Source: Anaerolineae bacterium (GTDB lineage Bacteria > Chloroflexota > Anaerolineae > JAFGEY01). Taken from it: a stretch of DNA of 8,906 nt. A program made the position numbers and the translations under genes. The notes under the pieces are model-generated. The model saw only the letters and a list, made by a program, of their open reading frames with translations. It made no database searches and was not told the origin of the DNA. Positions 1 through 7,012 of this stretch are shown piece after piece (within the stretch, counting starts at the first letter, position 1; each line of letters begins with the position of its first letter). Location of the stretch: assembly GCA_016931365.1 (NCBI GenBank), contig JAFGEY010000202.1, forward strand, positions 1 to 8,906, written 5' to 3'.

Positions 1-500
1 CGACAGGTGGCCTTGAGGTTGAGCGCGTGCGAAAAGCTGCGCCGTTCCACCTCCGGCAGCCCGCTGACCCGTGCCAGCGGCTCGAACTCGTCCACCGAAA
101 CCGGGTCGACGATAAAGGCCGGTATGCCCACCTGCACGGCGATCTCGTGAGCGAGCGCACAACCCAGGTTGGAAGCATGCTCGCGTCTTGGCGCATAGCG
201 CATCTCGTGCAGCATCGTCTCGTTGACGCGATAAGTGCCGCTGGGAATCGGTTTGAGCACGCCGCCCCGCCCGACCACGGCGTCGAGGCTTTGGATTGAA
301 GTTCCTTGCTGGTTCAGCAACCTCAACACAGCATCACGGCGAAATTCGTACTGATCGTAAATATGAGAATACTTTGCCAGTTCTTCGTTGGAATGGTGAA
401 GCATTTCTTCGAAGAGCGGTGTCGCTGTGTCATCGACCAATTCGTAAAGAGCAACCTTGGTCGATGTCGAGCCGGGGTTGATAACCAGGATGCGCGCCAT
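1..500 (-). CDS. buk: Butyrate kinase, N-terminal part (runs off left edge)
   Basis: Acyl kinase of the acetate/butyrate kinase (ASKHA) family. It reversibly converts butyryl phosphate plus ADP to butyrate plus ATP in the cytoplasm, the last ATP-yielding step of butyrate-type fermentation. About 166 codons are visible from the ATG at 500 leftward. Visible features are the phosphate-binding NPGSTSTK at residues 8-15 right after the first beta strand, VVGRGG at 75-80, a KPIPSGTY segment at 83-90, the HASN motif, and AFIVDPVSVDEF followed by ERRSFSHALN. These are butyrate kinase signatures rather than acetate kinase ones. A purine-rich AGAGAGGA (513-520) lies 12 nt before the start, rather far for a ribosome site. 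It is divergent from the glycyl radical enzyme gene and has its own sigma-70-like promoter. Branched-chain or other short acids could be the true substrate. The C-terminal half and any phosphotransbutyrylase partner lie outside the window. Confidence 0.9.
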   Translation of the reverse strand, partial: MARILVINPGSTSTKVALYELVDDTATPLFEEMLHHSNEELAKYSHIYDQYEFRRDAVLRLLNQQGTSIQSLDAVVGRGGVLKPIPSGTYRVNETMLHEMRYAPRREHASNLGCALAHEIAVQVGIPAFIVDPVSVDEFEPLARVSGLPEVERRSFSHALNLKATC

Positions 501-590
501 TTTCTTATCGAGTCCTCTCTGACCTTGATTTATATTGATCACGCCTGTGTGCAAGTGCGGAGCAAACGCAAGTATGAGATTGTTATTAGA

Positions 591-619
591 ATTATACCTG
601 AAACTGGGTGTACGTGCAA
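591..619 (-). promoter_or_regulatory. Sigma-70-like promoter for buk
   Basis: On the minus strand, TTGCAC (614-619) is followed after exactly 17 bp by a perfect TATAAT (591-596). Transcription would start near 584, giving a leader of about 84 nt before the buk ATG at 500. The call rests on sequence match only. Confidence 0.6.
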
Positions 620-632
620 GGCAGTAAATCAA

Positions 633-661
633 TTCGCCCCAAGCCAGAAATGTGCTATACT
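633..661 (+). promoter_or_regulatory. Extended -10 promoter for the glycyl radical enzyme gene
   Basis: TATACT (656-661) is preceded by TGC (653-655), giving the TGn extended -10 form. A weak -35 (TTCGCC, 633-638) lies 17 bp upstream. Transcription would start near 668, with a leader of about 95 nt. The -35 elements of this promoter and of the divergent buk promoter are only 13 bp apart, so one bound regulator could act on both. Confidence 0.55.
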
Positions 662-692
662 ATCCGCCGGAAACGTCAAATGCGGTCTGGTC

Positions 693-722
693 TCGATACG
701 GATCGATCTGCGCCATAATGGC
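693..722 (+). promoter_or_regulatory. Two small inverted repeats in the leader of the glycyl radical enzyme gene
   Basis: TCGAT-ACGG-ATCGA (693-706) is a 5-bp stem with a 4-nt loop. GCCAT-A-ATGGC (712-722) is a perfect 11-bp palindrome around a central A. Both lie between the predicted transcription start and the ribosome site at 750-755. They could be operator half-sites or weak RNA hairpins. Neither is followed by a T run, so they do not look like terminators. Confidence 0.3.
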
Positions 723-763
723 ATTCGCCTCGAACGCATTGACTCGCCTGGAGGTGTTTGACG

Positions 764-3052
764 ATGGATTGTGCAACTGATCTTGAAACGCTGACCTATG
801 CCGATCGCCTGGATGCACTGCGCGCCGAAAAACTGGCCCAGACGCAAGAAAAGCAGCAACTCATCGGCGCGATGGATCACGACGACTGGGCTTTGATTTT
901 GCCCCCGCCCGCCTACCGCAAGATTACCCGGGCGATCAGCACCTCCGGCATGCCGATCACCGACTGCTTGATTGACGGCTATGCGCCGCAGAGCAACCAT
1001 CCCAGCGGCGGCTTTTTTGGCCCCAAGGCCGTTGGCGCGAATTACCGCGCGCTGTTGGAGGCACATCCAGTCTACATCGACCCGCAAAGTTCGCTGGCCG
1101 GGGGCTATATGGTCAACTTTGCCTCCTATCGCAAACACGGCTGGAACCCCGATTTCGCCGTCGAAAAACTCGATCCCGAACTGGCCGAGACGATCCGCCG
1201 CTACAAGCTGCATTCTGGCATTGGCGCGACGCAGCACTTTTGCCAGGATTTGCAGATCGGCCTTGACCTGGGTTTGGGCGGCATCCTCGACAAAATCCGC
1301 CGCTACCGCCAGATCAACCTCGACACCCTGCCCGCGCCAGAAGACGCGCGCTTTGCGCCGGTCACTCGCCAGGAGATAGGCGATTTTTACGACGGGCTGG
1401 AAGACATTGTGCTCGGCATGCAAAACTGGATTTCCCGTCACGCCGACGCGGCGCGCGAGATGGCCGAACGCGAAGCGAACCCCCAACGGCGCCAAAACCT
1501 GTTCGAGATCGCTGAAATGAATGCCTGGCTGGTCAGCGAACCACCGCGCACCTTGCGCGCGGCCTGCCAGTGGATGCTCTGGTTCCAGATGGCAGCGCGG
1601 ATGTATAACGGCAGCGGCTCGCTGGGTCGTCTCGACGTGCTGCTCACTCCCTATTACGAGCGTGAAAAGGCCGCCGGCACGCTTACCGACGAAGAAGCGA
1701 CCTTTCACATCGCCTGCCTGCTGCTGCGCGACACCGCCTATCTCCAGGTTGGCGGACCGGATGCCGCCGGGCGCGATGTGACCAACCGCATCTCCTACCT
1801 GATTTTGGAGGCTGCGCACCGGCTCAAAATCCCGGCCAACGTCGGCGTCAGTGTCGGCGACGCGGTCGATCCCGGCCTGCTGCGGTGCGGCGTCGAGATT
1901 ATGTTTGAGGACAAAAAAGGTGTGCCCAAGTTTCTGGGCGTCGAGCGCACCGCCGAGGGCTTTGCGCGCAACGGCTACCCGATCTCCCTAGGCCGCGAGC
2001 GCGCCTATTCCGGCTGTCACTGGAATGCCATTCCGGGCCGCGAGTACACCCTCAACGACTGCGTCAAGATCAACCTGGCGGCTGTGTTCGAGGTAGCCTG
2101 GGCCGAGATGATCCGGGGCGGCGAGCGCAGCGTCGATAGCCTGTGGGGGCTATTCGAAAGCCACCTGGCGCAAGCCGTGCGCGGCATCGCTCGGAGCATC
2201 GATTTCCACCTTCAATATATGTACAAAGTCTTTCCCGAGTTGGTAATGGACCTGCTTTGCCACGGGCCGATTGAGCGTGGGCTGGACGCCTCGCACGGCG
2301 GCGTCGAATGGTACAACCTCTGCCTCGACGGCGCGGCGCTGGCCACAGTCGCCGATTCGTTTGCCGCGTTGGAGCAGCGGGTCGAGCAAGAGGGCCGCCT
2401 GACCTGGGCCGAGATCGCCCAACACATTGTCGATGATTGGGCCGGCGCCGACGGTGTGTGTGCGCGGCTGATGATGCGCGGCATTTCTCGCTACGGCACC
2501 GGCGGCACGCCAGCCGACCGTTGGGCGCAGCGCGTGGCGCAGACCTTTACCGATCTTGTGGTGGCCCAACCCACGCCCGGCGGGTTCAGGATGATCCCCG
2601 GGCTTTTTTCCTGGGCCAACACCATCCCGATGGGCAAGGCGGTCGGTGCGACGCCCAACGGCCGGCACGCTGGCGCGCCGATCTCGCATGGCGCCAACCC
2701 CGATCCTGGTTTCCGCCGGGATGGCGCGCCGACGGCGTTGGCCGTGGCGATTGCTTCCGTGCAGCCCGGTTACGGCAACACTGCACCGATGCAAATCGAA
2801 CTCGACCCATCGCTGTCGCAGGAGGAGGGCGGTGTGGATCACATCGCCAACCTGATCAAAACCCACTTTGGCCTGGGCGGCACGCAGATCAACCTGAACA
2901 TTATGGATGCCGGGCAAGTGCTAGAGGCGCACAAAGATCCGTCAAAATATCCGGATCTTGTGGTGCGCGTAACCGGGTTCAGCGCCTATTTTGCCAGCCT
3001 GTCGCCCGAGTTCCGGCAGTTGGTGGTAGATCGGATCATCGCCGGAATGTGA
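764..3052 (+). CDS. Glycyl radical enzyme (PFL-like) of unassigned reaction, GCHW active-site type
   Basis: Cytoplasmic glycyl radical enzyme of 762 aa, within the usual family length. The ATG at 764 is chosen because GGAGGT (750-755) sits 8 nt upstream; a TTG at 758 is only 2 nt from that site. The PFL-like barrel spans about residues 20-610. It includes the GSLGRLD segment followed by PYYE, a GGPDAAGRDVTN stretch, and the cysteine loop SGCHWNAIPGREY with Cys418 as the likely thiyl residue. The glycyl radical domain (about 625-745) has ATPNGRHAG and ends in VVRVTGFSAYF with radical Gly738, 25 residues from the C terminus. Family knowledge: PFL uses two adjacent cysteines, and diol/choline/hydroxyproline-type lyases use GCxEP. 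Here Cys418 is single, and Trp420 occupies the position of the GCxEP glutamate. I cannot assign a substrate. No radical-SAM activase is adjacent. The gene is divergent from buk, suggesting but not proving a link to short-chain acid metabolism. Confidence 0.9.
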   Translation: MDCATDLETLTYADRLDALRAEKLAQTQEKQQLIGAMDHDDWALILPPPAYRKITRAISTSGMPITDCLIDGYAPQSNHPSGGFFGPKAVGANYRALLEAHPVYIDPQSSLAGGYMVNFASYRKHGWNPDFAVEKLDPELAETIRRYKLHSGIGATQHFCQDLQIGLDLGLGGILDKIRRYRQINLDTLPAPEDARFAPVTRQEIGDFYDGLEDIVLGMQNWISRHADAAREMAEREANPQRRQNLFEIAEMNAWLVSEPPRTLRAACQWMLWFQMAARMYNGSGSLGRLDVLLTPYYEREKAAGTLTDEEATFHIACLLLRDTAYLQVGGPDAAGRDVTNRISYLILEAAHRLKIPANVGVSVGDAVDPGLLRCGVEIMFEDKKGVPKFLGVERTAEGFARNGYPISLGRERAYSGCHWNAIPGREYTLNDCVKINLAAVFEVAWAEMIRGGERSVDSLWGLFESHLAQAVRGIARSIDFHLQYMYKVFPELVMDLLCHGPIERGLDASHGGVEWYNLCLDGAALATVADSFAALEQRVEQEGRLTWAEIAQHIVDDWAGADGVCARLMMRGISRYGTGGTPADRWAQRVAQTFTDLVVAQPTPGGFRMIPGLFSWANTIPMGKAVGATPNGRHAGAPISHGANPDPGFRRDGAPTALAVAIASVQPGYGNTAPMQIELDPSLSQEEGGVDHIANLIKTHFGLGGTQINLNIMDAGQVLEAHKDPSKYPDLVVRVTGFSAYFASLSPEFRQLVVDRIIAGM

Positions 3053-3054
3053 TG

Positions 3055-3087
3055 TTCACCGCCTATGTGTCAAGCGCGTTCGGTGAA
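3055..3087. repeat. Inverted repeat between the glycyl radical enzyme gene and rnd
   Basis: TTCACCG (3055-3061) and CGGTGAA (3081-3087) form a perfect 7-bp inverted repeat around a 19-nt spacer. It begins 3 nt after the upstream stop codon and ends 7 nt before the rnd -10. There is no T run after it on either strand, so it is a poor intrinsic terminator. It covers the -35 region of the rnd promoter, so an operator role is possible. Confidence 0.3.
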
Positions 3088-3091
3088 AATA

Positions 3092-3100
3092 TGATATAAT
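3092..3100 (+). promoter_or_regulatory. Extended -10 promoter of the rnd-dgkA operon
   Basis: TGA-TATAAT (3092-3100) is a perfect -10 with the TGn extension. No convincing -35 is seen 16-18 bp upstream, which is usual for extended -10 promoters. The start of transcription would fall at about 3106-3108, immediately before the rnd ATG at 3109. Confidence 0.6.
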
Positions 3101-3108
3101 GATTTCCT

Positions 3109-4257
3109 ATGAACACATCAGAGATACCTTTGCCGATATTAGTAGATACAAAAGCATCATTTGATGAAATGTACAGTCGGTTGTGCAAATCTTCCTTGCT
3201 GGCCGTCGATACCGAGTCGAATAGCCTGTATGCGTACACCGAGCGTGTATGCCTGATCCAGTTCTCGATACCGGGGTACGATTACCTGGTCGATCCGCTA
3301 GCCATAAATGACCTGACCCCGCTGGGCAACCTGTTTGCCGATCCGGGCATCGAGAAGGTCTTTCACGCCGCCGAGTACGACGTGATGGTCCTGCGGCGGG
3401 ACATGAATTTTTCGTTTGCCAACCTATTTGACACCATGATTGCCAGCCGTATCGTGGGATGGAAGCAATACGGACTGGGGAGCCTGCTAAAAGAGCACTT
3501 TGGCATCGACACCGACAAGCGGATGCAGCGTACCGACTGGGGCAGACGACCCCTGTCGCGCGAGCAGTTGTTCTACGCTCAACTGGACACGCGCTTTTTG
3601 CTGCCGTTGCGCGAAAAACTCCGTGTCCAGTTAGCCGCTCAGAAACGTCTGGGCGAGGCGCAAGCGGCATTCGCCGAGGTGGCGCAAAGCGAGTGGATGG
3701 GGCACGATTTCGACCCCGACGACTTTTGGCGCATCAAGGACGTCAGGGAACTTGATGCGGCCGGGTTGTCAGTGATGCGCGCGTTGTTCATCTATCGCGA
3801 TCAGCGCGCACAAGCGATGGATCGGCCGCCATTCAAGGTGTTCAACGATCAAGTCTTGGTGCAGCTCAGCGCGTGCCGGCCCAAGACATTGTCCGAGTTG
3901 GGGCAGATCAAGGGCATCCCCCGCCATCTTTCGGATCAACGCCGCCAGCATTTGCTCCAGGTCATCGCCCAGGCGGCAGAACAACCTGTGCCCGAACGAC
4001 CCGCTCCGGATCAAACGCATCGTCCCAGTCAGGCTGCGGAAAAGCGATACGAACTCTTGCGCGCCTGGCGCAAACGTCGGTCGGAAGAACGCGGCGTCGA
4101 GCCGGACGTAATCCTGTCCAACTCGACACTGTTCCAACTGGCCCGGTGCAATCCGACGTCGCTGGCCCAGCTGGAAGAGAGCTCGATTCTGAATGACTGG
4201 GAGCGGACAGCCTACGGTGTCGAGATCGTGGCGCTGCTGCGCCAGAAATCGGTTTGA
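3109..4257 (+). CDS. rnd: Ribonuclease D
   Basis: 3'-to-5' exoribonuclease of the DEDDy family. It trims the 3' ends of tRNA precursors and other stable RNAs, using two metal ions. The length is 382 aa, close to the usual size. Exo I is DTE (Asp34, Glu36). Exo II is FHAAEYD with Asp91. Exo III is YAQLD with Tyr156 and Asp160, the YxxxD that marks the DEDDy group. All catalytic residues are therefore present. Two HRDC-type helical regions follow, at about residues 210-285 and 306-380, as in classical RNase D. The ATG at 3109 has no Shine-Dalgarno sequence and lies about 8 nt after a TATAAT, so the message is probably leaderless. It is the first gene of a five-gene co-directional run, with yqeY starting 30 bp after its TGA. 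Confidence 0.93.
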   Translation: MNTSEIPLPILVDTKASFDEMYSRLCKSSLLAVDTESNSLYAYTERVCLIQFSIPGYDYLVDPLAINDLTPLGNLFADPGIEKVFHAAEYDVMVLRRDMNFSFANLFDTMIASRIVGWKQYGLGSLLKEHFGIDTDKRMQRTDWGRRPLSREQLFYAQLDTRFLLPLREKLRVQLAAQKRLGEAQAAFAEVAQSEWMGHDFDPDDFWRIKDVRELDAAGLSVMRALFIYRDQRAQAMDRPPFKVFNDQVLVQLSACRPKTLSELGQIKGIPRHLSDQRRQHLLQVIAQAAEQPVPERPAPDQTHRPSQAAEKRYELLRAWRKRRSEERGVEPDVILSNSTLFQLARCNPTSLAQLEESSILNDWERTAYGVEIVALLRQKSV

Positions 4258-4287
4258 AAATATGCCGATGATAGATGGAGTAAAACG

Positions 4288-4737
4288 ATGAGCATTCAAG
4301 AGCGATTGATGGCCGATCTAAAGGATGCAATGCGCGCCCAGGACGAAGCCGCCAAGCTCACGATCCGGATGGCGATGGCGGCGCTCAAGAACGCGCGCGT
4401 GGACAAAAACGCCGATCTCACCGAGGCAGAAGAGATCGCCGTGCTGCAAAAGCAGGTGCGGCAGTGTGAAGACGCGATCGTGGACTACCAAAAGGGCAAC
4501 CGTGAAGACCTGGTGGCCCAAACCCGGACAGAGATCGAAATTTTGAATCACTACCTGCCGCAGATGATGAGCCGCGAGGCCATTGCTGAAATCGCCCATG
4601 AGGTGATCGCCCAGGTCGGGGCGAATTCATCCAGGCAGATGGGCCAGGTGATGCGCGAACTGATGCCTCGCGTTCAGGGTCGCGCTGACGGGCGGCTGGT
4701 CAGCGACATTGTGCGCGAGTTGCTTGCCGGCGGCTAA
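4288..4737 (+). CDS. yqeY: YqeY family (GatB/YqeY-domain) protein
   Basis: Small cytoplasmic protein of 149 aa, the standard YqeY length. Typical features are the N-terminal helix beginning SIQERLMADLKDAMR, the MAMAALKNARVD segment, the VLQKQVRQCEDAI helix, and the C-terminal MGQVMRELMPRVQGRADGRLVSDIVRELL. This last part resembles the tail domain of GatB, a subunit of the tRNA-dependent amidotransferase. No catalytic residues are known for the stand-alone family. A role in tRNA or amidotransferase biology is inferred only from the shared domain. GGAG (4277-4280) lies 7 nt before the ATG. The gene sits in the same position, just ahead of a 7TM-HD gene and ybeY, as in many Gram-positive genomes, though phoH, often found between them, is absent here. 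Confidence 0.92.
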   Translation: MSIQERLMADLKDAMRAQDEAAKLTIRMAMAALKNARVDKNADLTEAEEIAVLQKQVRQCEDAIVDYQKGNREDLVAQTRTEIEILNHYLPQMMSREAIAEIAHEVIAQVGANSSRQMGQVMRELMPRVQGRADGRLVSDIVRELLAGG

Positions 4738-4765
4738 CTTGCGCGCTGCATCGAGGAGCATAGGC

Positions 4766-7012
4766 GTGACAAGGCAGGCGCAAGTGGGGTCGAATGTACG
4801 GGGTAGAGTACAAATTATATTCTTTGCCCTGTTTTTGGCGGCAGGCATCGGCTTTATTCTGGCGTCTGATCTTTTGGTTGCCCCACGGACGATGATTCAA
4901 AAAGGACAGGCGGCCGGCGAAGACATCATCGCCCCATCGCGCATCGAGTTTGTGAGCGAGATTCGTACCAAGGCCGAAAAACAACGCGCTGCCGCTGCCG
5001 TGGCCGATGTGTACGATCCATTGGATCGTCAGGCAGGTCGCGAGCAGGTGAGCCTGGCCCTGCAAGTACTCTCTTTTATTGACTCGGTGCGCGCCGACCC
5101 CTACGCCTCCCCCGAAGACCGTCGATTTGCCCTTGAAAGCATCCTCACTGTACAGCTTTCTCCCCAGGTGATCAGCGATACGCTTGCACTCGACGAAACG
5201 CAGTGGAAGACCGTCCAGCTTGAGACGCGCCAGGTGCTCGATGAGATCATGAAGCGCGAGATCAGGAGCGGGCAGGAGGATGTGCGCCGCCGTGAGGTGC
5301 GCACGCTGATCGATTTTGAATTGAGCGAAGCGCAGACGGCCATTGTCGACGAGATTGTCAGTGCATTGGTCAAGGCCAACCGCATCTATAATGCCGAAAA
5401 AACCGATCTGGCCCGTCAATCGGCGGTGGACACCGTCAAGCCGGTGATCCGCACGCTGGAAGTGAACCAGGTGATTGTGCGCAGCGGCGATGTGGTCGAC
5501 GATGAGGATCTGGAGGCGTTGGCCGCATTGGGTCTGAATGCACCTAGCCAGAACTGGTTTGCTGCCGGCAGTGCGGTGTTGATCGCCTTGATCTTTGCCG
5601 TCGCAGTGTCGGTGTATCTGTTCAATGCCGAGCCGCAGGTGCGAGACACGCCCCGACATTTGTTATTGCTGTTGCTGCTGTTGTTGTTGTTCGTCTTTAT
5701 TGCCAAATGGGGAGTTGGACTGACCAACTTTCAGCCGTATCTGGTGCCACTGGGAGCGGTTGGCATGCTGGCGACTGCGATCTTGAATGTGCGCGTCGGC
5801 CTGGTAGTCCACCTGGTTGTCTGTCTGACCGTCGGCTATCTCGCACAGGGACGGATCGATCTGTTCTGGTATTATCTGCTCGGCGGGCTGGTTGGCCTCT
5901 TTGCTATGCGTCGCGTGCGGCGCATCAATACCTTTGTCCTGGCCGGCGGCTGTGTAATGACCGCCAATGTGGTGACGATCGCCACGTTTGCTCTACTCGA
6001 AGGCAAATTTGACTCTTTATGGCTGACCCAATTGGGCATGTCGGGGATGATCAACGGTGCGCTGACGGCCACCCTCACCCTCGGCGGCTATTATTTGCTG
6101 GGGGTGACTTTTCAAATCACCACTTCGCTGCAACTGATGGACCTGGCCCGTCCCACCCACCCTCTGCTGCGCGACCTGCTGCTCAAAGCGCCGGGCTCTT
6201 ATCATCACAGCATTATCGTCGGCAATATGGCCGAGCAGGCTGCTGAAGCCATAGGGGCTGACGCGTTGCTGGCCCGCGTGGGCGCGTTTTACCACGATAT
6301 CGGCAAGACGATGCGTCCTTACTTTTTCACCGAAAACCAGATGGACGGCAGCAATCCCCACGATCTGCTCGATCCGGAGACGAGCGTGCAGATCATTCGC
6401 AGTCACACAGTCGAAGGGCTAGAGCTGGCCAAAAAGTATCATCTGCCCAAGGCATTGCAGGCTTTTATTTCTGAGCATCACGGAACATCGACAATTTCCT
6501 ATTTTTATCACAAAGCCACAAAAGAGCTTGGCGCAGACAATGTCCGCGAAGAGGACTATCGCCACGTGGGGATGCGACCGCAGAGCAAGGAAACGGCCAT
6601 TGTGATGATGGCCGATACCTGCGAGGCCGCAGTGCGCAGCATCCACCCGCACGATGCCGTTGAGTTGGAGGCGTTGATCCGCAAATTGATCGCCGCCAAA
6701 ATCTCCAGTGGGCAACTCGATCATGCGCCGCTGACCCTGCAAGAGATCGAGTTGGTAACGCGCTCTTTTGTCGACACCTTGCAAGGCGTATTTCATCCCC
6801 GCATCCAGTATCCGGGCCAGGAGAAAAAGGAAGAAGCGCCGTCCAGACAGCTCACAGCCGGCGAAATGCCAGAGTCTGGGCAAGAAGACCGCGCTGAAGG
6901 GTCTACCGAAGAACCCGGTGTTGCTGCTGAAGGGTCAAACGAAATCGAGTCCGATGTAATATGGGTCAAGGAAGGCCAAGATGATTCAAGTGCTGATTCG
7001 CCCGCAGTTTGA
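4766..7012 (+). CDS. pgpH: 7TM-HD membrane phosphodiesterase (PgpH/YqfF type, c-di-AMP hydrolase)
   Basis: Integral-membrane HD-domain phosphohydrolase. Characterised members cut cyclic di-AMP to pApA and so influence osmotic and cell-wall homeostasis. The GTG at 4766 is chosen because GAGGAG (4753-4758) lies 7 nt upstream and it gives the expected short cytoplasmic N terminus. The length is 748 aa. Order of parts: TM1 at about 15-33, extracellular 7TMR-HDED domain at about 40-258, a multi-helix membrane block at about 262-470 containing a run of ten leucines, then the cytoplasmic HD domain. HD residues seen are YHHS (His480, His481), YHDIGK (His510, Asp511), the later SEHHGTS, and MMADTCEAAVRS, so the metal site looks complete. 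About 60 acidic, probably disordered residues follow the domain, and their end overlaps ybeY by 32 bp. Substrate is assigned by family; other cyclic dinucleotides are not excluded. Confidence 0.9.
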   Translation: MTRQAQVGSNVRGRVQIIFFALFLAAGIGFILASDLLVAPRTMIQKGQAAGEDIIAPSRIEFVSEIRTKAEKQRAAAAVADVYDPLDRQAGREQVSLALQVLSFIDSVRADPYASPEDRRFALESILTVQLSPQVISDTLALDETQWKTVQLETRQVLDEIMKREIRSGQEDVRRREVRTLIDFELSEAQTAIVDEIVSALVKANRIYNAEKTDLARQSAVDTVKPVIRTLEVNQVIVRSGDVVDDEDLEALAALGLNAPSQNWFAAGSAVLIALIFAVAVSVYLFNAEPQVRDTPRHLLLLLLLLLLFVFIAKWGVGLTNFQPYLVPLGAVGMLATAILNVRVGLVVHLVVCLTVGYLAQGRIDLFWYYLLGGLVGLFAMRRVRRINTFVLAGGCVMTANVVTIATFALLEGKFDSLWLTQLGMSGMINGALTATLTLGGYYLLGVTFQITTSLQLMDLARPTHPLLRDLLLKAPGSYHHSIIVGNMAEQAAEAIGADALLARVGAFYHDIGKTMRPYFFTENQMDGSNPHDLLDPETSVQIIRSHTVEGLELAKKYHLPKALQAFISEHHGTSTISYFYHKATKELGADNVREEDYRHVGMRPQSKETAIVMMADTCEAAVRSIHPHDAVELEALIRKLIAAKISSGQLDHAPLTLQEIELVTRSFVDTLQGVFHPRIQYPGQEKKEEAPSRQLTAGEMPESGQEDRAEGSTEEPGVAAEGSNEIESDVIWVKEGQDDSSADSPAV
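5660..5689 (+). repeat. TTG/CTG leucine codon run in a pgpH membrane helix
   Basis: Ten consecutive leucine codons, all TTG or CTG except one TTA, form a near-trinucleotide repeat inside the membrane block of pgpH. Slippage would add or remove whole leucines without a frameshift, so helix length could vary while the gene stays open. Confidence 0.7.

Noticed and set aside
525..541. Two TTGAT half-sites 10 bp apart in the buk leader, resembling FNR/CRP-family boxes
   Set aside because: They are direct, not inverted, repeats, so they do not fit the FNR palindrome, and 5-mers are common by chance.
758..763. TTG at 758 as start of the glycyl radical enzyme
   Set aside because: Only 2 nt after GGAGGT; the ATG at 764 has ideal 8-nt spacing.
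629..1819. Long open frame on the minus strand (396 codons) opposite the glycyl radical enzyme gene
   Set aside because: It is antisense to a clear GRE coding sequence, shows no recognisable domain, and its Arg/Ala/Gly/Gln-rich composition is what an antisense frame of a GC-rich gene gives.
2150..2917. Minus-strand open frame of 255 codons inside the glycyl radical enzyme gene
   Set aside because: Same reason: a shadow of the GRE frame with no family features.
4790..4812. GGTCGAAT resembling a tRNA T-loop
   Set aside because: No acceptor or anticodon stem around it, and it lies inside the pgpH coding sequence.
4700..5659. Minus-strand open frame of 319 codons opposite yqeY/pgpH
   Set aside because: It lies opposite the well-supported pgpH N-terminal domain, has no domain and no ribosome site.
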